A stretch of DNA of 64,000 bases from Dromiciops gliroides. Lineage: Eukaryota; Chordata; Mammalia; Microbiotheria; Microbiotheriidae. The DNA is taken from contig NC_057861.1 of assembly GCF_019393635.1 (NCBI RefSeq), forward strand, positions 460,478,330 through 460,542,329, given 5' to 3'. The first letter of the stretch is position 1. Every line of letters starts with the position of its first letter. This document shows positions 1-11,100 of the stretch, in pieces. The notes beneath the pieces were generated by a model. That model saw nothing but the letters and a program-made list of their open reading frames with translations, ran no database searches and was not told where the DNA came from. The position numbers and the translations under genes are program-made.

Positions 1-426
1 CTCAAGGAGCTTGCAATATAATAGGGAAAGATAACACACAAGAGGATGCTGAGAAGAGTTGGAGAGGGGACCTCTCCCCACTCCCCACCTCATGCCCCCC
101 CCACACACACACACGGATATAATGGAGAAGTCAGATGGGAAATGATGAGATGGCTGACCTGGGCTCCCTCTTTAAATACCTCTAGTTTTAGAGTTCATTG
201 GTTGTCACTTCATTCAGAGGAATGGGCGGGCACTGATGAGGAGTGAGCACCAAGCCTGATTTGATCTTGCAATATAATGAGGTTTCCCATTGATAAGGTC
301 CCTAGGGCCATGATGGAGACATCAAAGGAATTCAGCCAGGTGGATAATGGAAGTACTATACTACTCTGTATGTAGTAGACACTTGATAAATATTGTTGAA
401 TGTCGTTAGGTCTGATTGTTCAGTTA

Positions 427-740
427 GAAGCAACATAGCATAGTGGAGAGAATCCTCGACTGGAGTCAAGAAAACCTGCAGGTAATGGCCTTTGCCACAT
501 ATTAACTAGTGACCAGGGCAGCTAGGTGGTACAATAGATAGAGTTCCAGGCTTGGAGTCATGAAGACCTGAGTTCAAATCAGACCTCGGACACTAGCTGT
601 GTGACCCTGGCCAAGTCACTTAACCCTCTTTGCCTCAGTTTCCTCATCTGTAAAATGAGCTGGCAAACCACTCCAGGAACTTTGCCAAGAAATCCCCAAA
701 TGGGGTTACAAAGAGTCAGACAGACATGACTGATAGGATT
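427..740 (+). repeat. Long CORE-SINE copy plus partial copy
   Basis: From about 516 a full-length long marsupial CORE-SINE runs: tRNA-derived head (ggcagctaggtgg), CORE segment with ctgtgtgaccctgg, and a tail with the phrase aatggggttacaaagagtc. A partial related head lies at 427-510. The rest of 1-2124 is CAST intron without other features apart from the hairpin at 1205-1279. Confidence 0.75.
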
Positions 741-1204
741 GAATAAAAAAATGGGCAAATAATTAAACCTTTCCGAGCCTCTAGAAACTCCTTAAAAATA
801 TTAACTATTGGTGCATTGCAATATGCTTTAGTAGAGAGAACTCGAAAATATGCTTTAAAAATAAAATACATTAAGATTGTGTTGATAGAAACTTGGAACA
901 CTATTGAAGGTGGCCCCTATAGATCTGTTGATAACCACATAAGAAACTCTTGGATTCTTAGGTATAAACAATGACCAAGAAGCAGCTACACAACAGTAGA
1001 GATTGTTTATCTGGTAAAGAAATCTAATTTGCAGTTAGTAAAGAGTAAGGTGGATTTCTTAAATTTTTACTAGAGTTACTTGATTTTAAATTAAGTTCTC
1101 CTTTTGGAATATGTATGTAGATTTATGCACATATATCTTTATACATATTTACATGTGTGTGCAAATATGTATATTTTATATATACATATACAGTATATTT
1201 ATAC

Positions 1205-1279
1205 TAACTTTCATGGTTTATATGTATGTATATATATACATATATATTTATACATATATATAAAAAACCATGAAAGTTA
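1205..1279. repeat. AT-rich inverted repeat (75-bp hairpin)
   Basis: Perfect 15-bp arms (1205-1219 and 1265-1279, starting TAACTTTCATGG) enclose a TA-rich, itself largely self-complementary, centre. It could fold into one long hairpin. Function unknown. Confidence 0.7.
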
Positions 1280-2124
1280 ATAATACAATTATTTTTGTTG
1301 CCCTTTTCTATACTTAAAACATTTGACTGTTTCATCTCACTTAACCTTTTTTCTGAAGCCCTGAAAAATATGTATTGTAATATCAGGCTACTCCAATCAA
1401 ACAGACCAAAGGACTGCATTATCATGACAAGAAAAGGAAAAGTCCCCAGGTGACATGTGGCTCATCATATTTCTCTATCTCCGTGAGTCTGTGACACCAC
1501 AGGCACACTTTACTAATGGTCACTTTTCCTGCTCAGCACATGCTAATATTTTAAGATCACCATTTTTAGTAAAGAACTAGGCACTAGCCTGCAATTCCTC
1601 TGGTAGATTCCCTTTGGCATCAGACATGTTCTGCCATTAAAGTTAGCTTCTCTGTTTTCTCTGTCCTATCATGCATTTCATGCTTTTAAGCCATCAGCTA
1701 AAATTCAAGGTAAGTATGTTGTTTACGGGTCAAGAAATTAGTTCTGCTTCAGTGGCAGCAGAATACATAGAAGCACCCATTGCCTGGGAGGTTGGGACCT
1801 GAGTGGTTATTTACTCATGACCCACCAGTGACATTTGATAATGATGAGCTCAGTGATAATGTGACACAAGACATTTGAAGGACTCTTAAGAAGACTCCTT
1901 GAAATGTGTAAAAAAAAGAGGTAAATTGTATAATATCACTTACAAAAGTGAAGGAAGAATATTGGGCTTTAAATATAGTTCTTATAACTTTAATATTATT
2001 TTTAGATGTGATATCAGTGTTTCTATATTCTTGCTCTTTTAAGTACCATCCTCTGAGGAAAAATATATATGGCAGTTATTATAAACTCTTAAAATTACTT
2101 GTTTGTTTTTATTTCTGACATCAG

Positions 2125-2166
2125 GCTAAAAAAGAAGAAACTGAAGAAAAATCACAGTCAACCAAG
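2125..2166 (+). CDS. CAST: CAST exon (N-terminal region), window exon 1
   Basis: A 14-codon exon preceded by acceptor tcag and followed by gtatga. It reads [14 protein letters not shown]; the KSQSTK end matches the N-terminal region of mammalian calpastatin. It is Lys/Glu-rich and phase 0. It is too short to be found by ORF length, so the splice borders and the KSQSTK match carry the call. Confidence 0.85.
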
Positions 2167-5100
2167 GTATGAGATTTTTTTTATATTGGCACATGCTTCT
2201 TGCTATTACAAAGAATCAGAGATAGCAGAATAACCAGTAGTGGAAAGAGTGTGGAGCCAGAGATCAGAAGGTTAAGGGTTTTCAATTCATCTCTGCTACT
2301 TACTATCTGTGTATTCTTGGGCAATTAAGTATATTTCTCTAGGTCTGGCTTTCCTCATCTGTAGAATGAGATAGTTAGACTAAATGATTTCTAAGGTCCC
2401 TTGCAACTCTAATATGCTGTAATTAATGCCACTATATTACTGTTTTGTACATATTTATCGTGTAGAGGAGCACTTGAAGCCTTGGCACTAAAACATTGTT
2501 TGTGTGACCTTGGACAAGTCACTTAACCTTTCAGTGGTCTAGACAACTCTCACTGAAAGTTGCCAAAAGGTTATCCATTTCAGAGAATATGCCAACCTGA
2601 AATAGTTGACAGAGCCTCCTCTGCTTGTGGTTCCCTATGTCAATGAATCACAAGTCCATTCCCTATTCTTTAATGTGTAACTGTTGCTAAAATGAAAATG
2701 CAGTAGTTCTTAGAGAAAAATTAAACATAAAAGCAGTTTATTTTATTCAAATCCAACTTTTAGGCTTTGGGTGAGTAATTTTAAAAGGAGAACAGTGTGA
2801 GAGGGATAAAGAAAGGGACAGAAAGGGAGCAATAGCAAATATCAAAGGAATATAAGTGAAGAATGAATTGACTCTTTGGGGTAAAGCACCTGTATTACTT
2901 TAAGCAGGAGAGGATATTCCAGCATAGGAGTCTGATTAATCTGGATTGGTTAGTGGAGGTGCATCTCTAGGGATAAAACTTTCTTTTGTTGTATAACCAA
3001 TTATCAATTAGGTAATCTATCAATTATGAGACCTAGGAAGGAGAGGAGGAGATTTTAGCTTCATTCCCTGAAGTTTCAGAAACTTCAATGGGCTTGCAAG
3101 TAGATCAGGTCACCCCACCCCCTACCCCCACCCCCTGGATGTGTCTGCAGTGCCAGAACATCCCAATGAAAAGTGAACAGTAAACCATGAGCTAGATGCT
3201 TACAAGAACAACATGCTGACTAATGTGACAGTTTAGAAATGTATTTTTGGGGGCAGCTAGGTGGCGCAGTGGATAAAACACCGGCCCTGGATTCAGGAAG
3301 ACCGGAGTTCAAAGCCGGCCTCAGACACTTGACATTTACTAGCTGTGTGACCCTGGGCAAGTCACTTAACCCTCATTGCCCCGCCAAAAAAAAAAAAAAA
3401 AAAAAGAAATGTATTTTTTTACTTCTCATCTGGATCCTTGGTATTCTACAAACAGGCTACATTCTAGGCATATTGCTTGAAGTAAGTATTGACCCTAGAA
3501 CATGCAGCTGCCTTTTTAAAGCTACCCTGTAGGACCTGAAAACTTAAGTGATGCTTTTCCCAAGACAAATTGACTGCTTGGTTCTAGCCCTTTGTTCTCT
3601 TGCCACCTCAATAGCCTGAACCAGTTGTTTCATTGCCCTTGGGCTTCGGTTAAATGTTTTCTGTACCTCTTGAAATCGCAGGCTGCTGAACCTCATGTGA
3701 AAGATGCTCATGAAGAAAAGGAAAAAGAGGACAAAAAGGTAAGTACCCACAATTTAGTGTTGCTCTCATATGGCTCCCTTCCTCTACTTAGAAGAATCCA
3801 CCAAGCTTGTCATTTAAAAGATATGATCTTGGGGCAGCTAGGTGGCGCAGTGGATAGAGCACCGGCCCTGGATTCAGGAGTACCTGAGTTCAAATCCGGC
3901 CTCAGACACTTAACACTTACTAGCTGTGTGACCCTGGGCAAGTCACTTAACCCCAATTGCCTCACTAAAAGGTATGATCTTGATTATAGATCTGTTTCTA
4001 TGCTTATAGCAAAAAAGCCTCTCTAAGCAGTCATTGGCCGCAGAAACTAAAGATTCTCTTGATGGAAAAGAGACCCTCAAGTCCACTGACCAGCCAACAC
4101 CAGGGAAACCAGCAGAAAGCCCCCAGGTAAAACCAATTGGATAGAAAATTCTAAAGTGTGTCTGGGAAAGAGAACAAACCTGTATCCACACAGTCAATTT
4201 ATCTGCTGTGTTTTGAATATGGTGAGCCCTCAGGTACTGGTACTGTAGCTTTGCCCTTTCCTGAGCTGACTTAGTTGGAGAACTTGGTACCTCCAAGAGG
4301 TCCTGCCTGGGAGTATAGAGCTAATAGGCCACGGAGTACTTCCTCCAAGCTTTTCCTATTCCTGAGAAGTGGCTAAGATGACTTTATTGTAGAAGCAGAT
4401 GCAGATGTGAGAGAACACATCTAAACAGGTTCATAGTAACAATCTAGTAAATATATGCTTTGAGGCAGCTAGATGGCTAATTGGATAAGAGTGCTGGGCC
4501 TGGAGTCAAGAGGACCGGAGTTCAATTCTAGCCTCATGGACTCACTAGCTGTGTGGCCTTGAGCAAGTCACTTAACTTCTGTTTGGTTTGGAGGCAGATA
4601 GGTGGCTTAGTGGATAAAACACTGGGCCTAGAATCAGGAAGACCTGAGTTCAAATCCAGTCTCAGACACTCACTAGCTGTGTGACTGGACAAGTCACTTA
4701 ACCTCTGTTTGCCTTAATCTGATGAAGAAGGAAATGGCAGACCACTCCTGTATCTTTGACAAGAAAACCCCATACATGTTCAGACATGACTGAACAATAA
4801 CAACACATACTTTTCCTCTCTTACTTCTTCCTCTAACCCCAAGATCCAGGTCTGTTTTCAAGGCAAAGACATCAGAAAGATTCATGAGATCTTTGATTTA
4901 GAGAGCAAAAGAACCTCAGAGACCATCAAATCCAACCACCTCATTTTACATATGAGGAAACTGAAGCAGACTCACACGGCTCATAAGGGTCTATGTTAGG
5001 ATTTAGATATTCAGATATTCCTGACTTCCAATCTGTGACTACTATACTATGCTGACTTTTAAGTCTTGCTGCAAAGGAAATAGGAAAATGGGCTGATAGA

Positions 5101-8100
5101 TTATATGAGCACTTTTAAAAAGTGTCCTAACTTTACAAAGCTGGAGAAACAACAATTAGATAACTTTTTGCTTAGGAACTCCTGCAAGGTAGGGACTTTG
5201 TTTATTCATCTGCTTGGTATTGGGTGTCCCCAAAGTCTGAGTTCAGTGTTTAGTAGCCTAAAATTTGACTAAACCTTAAGTTTCAAGGTACTAAAGCTTA
5301 AAACTGAACTAAGACTCTGAGAGCATCCTGTAAAGTGCCTGGTGCCAGCACCATGTATATATGTAAACTTTAAATATTTGATAATATCAGTGACAGTGAC
5401 AGGGGCTATGGGTGAGGTTCAATTCAACACATATGTATTAAGCATCTATTATTTGTCACCTCTGTGTCAGGCACTAGGAATATAAAGGTTCTGAACAACA
5501 TTCCTATCTGCAATAAGCATAGTTATAGTAAAGAAGTTAAGACTTATACAAATGGTTCCCGGGTGACAAGGTTCTCAGAAAGCATTTTGTAAACATTAAA
5601 GCATGATGGAAATGAATGTTTACTTTTCTTTATAGAACTTTCATATCACATCAATGCAATGCACCTAAATGTACCTTTTTATTGGAAAGCAAAGTTGAGA
5701 AATGAATGCAAAACTTTTAGTTCTGTTTTTAATAGTTATTGAACTTTCCAGATAAAAGTCAAGATCCAGAAAGATCTAAACAGTTTTGAACAATGAATTG
5801 AACCAAATAAGATGGAATTTAACAGGGATAAATGTGAAATTCTACACTTGAGTTTAAAAATCAACTTTGTAGGGGGCAGCTACATGGTGCATTGGATAAA
5901 ACACCAGACCTGGATTCAGGAGCATCTGAGTTCAAATCTGGCCTCAGACACTTGGCACTTACTAGCTCTGTGACCCTTGGCAAGTCAGTTAACCCTCATT
6001 GCTCCACAAAAAAAAAATCAACTTTATAAATACAGAGTGGGCGATAGGTAACTTTTTCACAATTTCTATGAAGAAAGACTCAAGGGTCTTCCTGGACTGA
6101 AATCTCAATGTGAATCAACAATATGGCACGGCAACCAAAAACGACAACATTCTAGGTTACCCTGAGGGACACAATGTCCTAGGGAGGAAATAGCTCTACC
6201 ATATTCTGCCCTGGTCAGGCCACATCTACAATTTTATGTTCAGTTTGAGTGGGTCGGGGAATTCGCCCACCAATTCAATACTCAGGACTCAGGAAGAAAG
6301 GAGGCCAAAGCATATAGAACACATTTATTCTTTCAAAAGAAGGTGCCCATGCTATCAAGACATGAGACACCCCAAAGCAATAAGTCAAGCCATTTTTATA
6401 CTTTTTTGCAAACAAGCACAGGATGTAATAATGAAGCTGAGACCAGATGGTTTGTGACACATCTTTCCCTCTCAGAGCAGAATCCCCTTGACACCAGGGT
6501 CCCCACAATGGGGTATTCTTCTATTCTTTATTTGATTTCTTTGATTTCTCAACACAGCCGGTGATAAATTTTAAGCCTGTCATCCCTCTAAAATTAACAT
6601 GGCTATAAAACAATGCTAAAACACCTGAGTGAGTCTTCCTGTTATTCGAGTTGACCATCTTCAGAGACAGGGGCCAAGGGAGGGGAGGATCAGTGGCAAC
6701 TATGAGATCTGAACATAATCCTCTCAGTCCCTCCTCTTTTTAAGGACCAAGATTCTACTCACTGGTCCACTCTCTGTTTCAGATCTCACTCAAAACCTCT
6801 TTAGAAATAAGACTTTTTCTCCCCGGTGGTCCCAACTTGTTGTTGCCACAAGGGACATCCAAGATACAGTACGGTGAATAAGCATAATAAAACATGGAAC
6901 TAAACAAGGTAATAATAATAATAGTAGTATGAGTCCAAGTAATGGGCTCAAGAACTTCATCCACCCCCCCATCCCAAAGACTATCCCACCAATTAGTCCA
7001 AGGGGCAGCATTGACCCCAGAGTTGATAGCTATTTCTTTGCTAAGCTTGTCTAATGCCCTTATACCTTTGGTTATGGCCCCATTGGGGGCCATATGGTTA
7101 GGGATAAAAGTACGACTGTCTCCAATAATTTTACAAGCTCCTCCTTTTTTCTGCCAGTAGCATGTCCAAGACCATCCTATTTTCCATGGCCATTTGACTA
7201 GTTGCTGATAGTTGTTCTGCCACTCTATGTAATGCTCCCCTGGTGTAATTAATATACCTTTGTTGATTATAATAAATGTAGTTTATCCAGTCCACGTTCT
7301 TATTTATAGTAACCCACCAGAACAAGGACTCAAATCCAGTAGCAATCTGATTTCTCGCCTTAAATTCATCAGGGACTCCTCGTGGAACTCCAATACTATC
7401 TAGGGTGATTCCCGGGGGCAATCCATCATCAAGCTCAAGTAAGCCAGCTGATCTTTTCTGGCGTCCTAAACCTATATTGGGACTAGGTTTTACACTTAAA
7501 ATAGTAAAAGGGATTGCCAGTTGGACTAGGGCACACGTGGCTTGAGGAGTTGGGACCTGAAGTAATCGGTTGCTCTTAGGGTCACATATCCACCAAAGGT
7601 CTGAGCTGGGGCAGGTAAGAGGGCAGGTATAATGATCTATTCAGGTCATGCTTCTACACCATGACGGAGGAGAGGATGTATCAGTTCCAAGGCAGTCTAG
7701 CCTCCGAACACCTCAATTTACCCGAGGCCTTCCTCTTTCGTGTGGTAGAAAAGGAGGGTACAGGGTGTTCCACACAGAACAATTGCTGGATAGACTCTTA
7801 TTACAGAATAGTGCCAAAATGCAAGTAAATTCTTCAGGGAAAGTAGTGAAGTTGAACGGGAAGGGGACCACTATCGGGTTAGCTTTGCCCTGGGCACAGG
7901 CATAACAGTCAGTTCGATTCAAAGATTTTACTGAGAACTGTACCCAATCCAACGAAACATTCCCTTCTCCGTACCCTAGTTCTACTTCCATGGCTATCTT
8001 AAGGTCTGTGACCTTAAATACCTCGTAGGATTGATTTGAATCAGGAACACTAGTTGGTTCCTGATCTGATGGGAGGAAAATTGGGTGGGTCCTGTTGGAA

Positions 8101-11100
8101 GGGATTACTACCACTTTAAACCTTCCCACTGGGTCCTTCCCATTCAAATCTATTCCAAACCCATAGTACCCTCAATGCAAATTGATTCAATTGGACAAGA
8201 GTCCCCATCTCCTTTGCACCTATTTGCCTCTAAGAAGGTGATGGCCACCGGGTTGCAATTCTTTGTGCAACCTGAGGGAGACCCTAGTTTGATGAATTTT
8301 ACCATATCTTGCAACTGAACTGTGCACTTCCCTTTCAAGGATGTCCATCTCCCTGCCCAAGTGGTCCACCATACCGCATCCCAAGTGGGACAGGGCCTCC
8401 TACTGCCTTTACCTCCTCCCCATCCTTCCCAACACAAATATTTGTCCGATCTCATGTAATATGAGTCCCGCCCACCACAGTTTATCACCTGACAGGCATC
8501 GAAAGTCACAGTTACAGGGTCACTAGATTCTTGGATCTGAATAGTGAAAAGTTCTTCTCCTTGCCCTAATGTCCAGGAGACTACCACCAAAATTATCCAA
8601 AGTTCATACAAGGTCATCTTGTTCCTACGTCTTGGGACAAGCTGTCTACTTCAGACGTCGGCTTCTTCTCGTCCTGGTCTGGGAAGAAACCGAAAGGGGG
8701 TCCACCTGTGGTTGACTAAGTTCAAATTCGAATATTGGGGCCGGTTGGTACGTGAGCAACAGGTAACAATAACTATCAGAAAGCAGCAGAAAGAAAACAG
8801 AGCTAGAACAAAAATTATCAATCCCAGTTCATTACTCATCGGCTTGCTTTCTTAACCGGATCTGGAGAGGGTTCGGGCCAAGTTCCACCTTCCAATCCGC
8901 TTCCGGGGGAAATGATTTTTTTACCCAAGTATGATGAGTCCAACCTCGTTCTTGGGTGCGGACTGCAGTGTCACTGGTCAGCAGGACCTGGAAGGGTCCC
9001 TCCCAAGCAGGGGTCAACTTCTCCCCTTTCCAGGAATTGACCAGGACCCACTCTCCGACCTGGGTCTTATGCACCAGGAATCCCAGGGGCGGAGCCTGAG
9101 CCACCAGACCTTTCTTCTGTAAGGATAAAAGACAAGAATGCAAGGAACTTACATATTCTCTGATAAACTTATCCCTGGAGCTCCAATCTATAGGTTTGGA
9201 ATGGTCCTGTGGAACAGCCAGGTAGGGATGTCCAAAGAGTAGCTCAAAGGGTGAAAGCCCAATGTCCCGCCTGGGCTTGGTACGGATCCTCAGCAGGGCC
9301 AGAGGCAAGCACTTCGTCCAAGGAAGCCCGGTCTCTAATCCTAATTTAGTGAGTTGTTTCTTGATCTCCAAATTCATTCGTTCCACTTTCCCCGAGGATT
9401 GTGGATGCCAGGGGGTATGGAAGGCCCATTGGATGGCCAGGGCTCTGGCCAACTCCTGTAAAATACAGGCTGTGAAATGAGTTCCGTTATCAGAATCAAT
9501 CCTTTCCACTAGTCCATATCTGGGAATTATATGTTCCAGCAGGACTTTAACCACCCCGGCAGCTGTGGCCTTCTTGAGCAGATATGCTTCTAGCCAGGAT
9601 GTGAGATGGTCAACTATGACCAAAAGGTATTTCAGCCCACCTATGGGGGGCAGTTCAGTGAAGTCAATCTGGATGCTCTGAAAAGGTCTGTAGCCTGGTG
9701 CCCTCCCCCCCACTGGAGAACTCCTGAGGGCTTGCTTATTTACTTTTTTACACACTAAACACCCTTCTACCATTTGCTGGGCAAAAGTATACAGGCCAGG
9801 GCAAATGTACTTGTGGAGAATCAAGTCACATAAATGCTGCACCCCCCAGTGGCTTCCTTGGTGGAGACAGATTATAATTTCCCTGGCTATCCCCTTTGAT
9901 ACTACTTCCCTGCCATCAGGCAACATCCATCTTCCTTCTTGATTTGGAGTGGCACCCAATTGTTTAGCTGCTTCCTCCTCTCCCTTGGTCAGTTTAGGCT
10001 GTACCGGGGGCATAGTAGGAATAAGAGGGAGCAGTCTCTCTGATTCAGTCAAAACCTGTTCTTCCAGTCCGGCCTCTTTTGCTGCCTCATCAGCAAGCCG
10101 ATTTCCCTGTGCCTCAAAGGAACTCCCTCTCTGGTGCCCTGGGGCATGTACTATTGCTAGTTCCTCAGGTACCAACAGAGTTTGTAAGACCTGTTCCAGT
10201 AACTCAGGATGAGCCACAGTTCCCCCTTTACTGGTTATCATTCCCCTCTCTTCCCAGATTTTCCCAAAAATGTGGGCTACACCCCAGGCATACTTAGAGT
10301 CAGTATATATGGTCCCAATTCCTTTCCCCACTAAAGAAAGGGCTTGCTTTAAAGCAAAAAGTTCACAGGTCTGAGCTGACCAACTCCCTGGGAGTCGGCC
10401 TTTTTCCAAGATTGCCTGTCTGTCTCCATCTATGATGGCATATGAGTTCCTTCGAGTACCTTGAACCACTCGGGAAGAGCCATCGATGAAAAGTTTTAAT
10501 CCAGTGTTAAGGGGAGTTTCATGCAGGTCCTCTCTTGCCTTGGTTTGATAATCTATAAATTCTAGGCACGTATGAGGGAGTTCCTGAGTTTGGGTGGAGG
10601 CTGGAGTAGTGAGGAATAAAGCAGGGTTAATGTTGTGGTCTAAAGACAAGACAAGATCGTCCTTCTCTAATAGGATGGCCTCATATTTTAAGATGCGAGA
10701 ATCAGTCATCCATCTGCCTGCTTTCTGTTGGAGGATGGTTCGGACCTGATGTGGGGTGCTCACTATCAGGCTTCCTCCTAATGTCAGTTTCCGGGCTTCC
10801 TCTACCAACAATGCAGTTGCTGCCACGGCTTGTACACAATTTGGCCAGCCTCTAGCAACTGGGTCCAGTAGTTTAGATAGGAATGCCACCAGTCTCCTTT
10901 GTCCTCCCCACACTTGTGCCAACACACCTAATGCAGCCCCTGACTCCACACTGACGAACAGATGAAATGGCTTTTCTAATGACGGGAGAGCCAGGGCTGG
11001 TGGGGAATAAAGGCTTTTTCTCAGAGTTTCCCAGGCCTCCTGGTCCTCAGCAGTCCACTCGAGGCAGTTTGGTGCCTCGTCCAACAGATGTTAATACAAA

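Noticed and set aside
46..246. 66-codon + strand ORF at the window start
   Set aside because: Pro/His-rich reading of a C-rich and (AC)n-like stretch with no homology; no CAST exon signature.
3300..3400. SINE heads as tRNA genes
   Set aside because: They are tRNA-derived promoter regions of CORE-SINEs, without an intact cloverleaf or anticodon arm that I could support.
6275..6508. 77-codon ORF repeated at 15089-15322
   Set aside because: Identical because it lies in both LTRs; no known LTR protein, and the frame has no coding character.
10079..10297. ORFs on the + strand across the pol region
   Set aside because: Shadows of the long open RNase H-integrase frame on the - strand.
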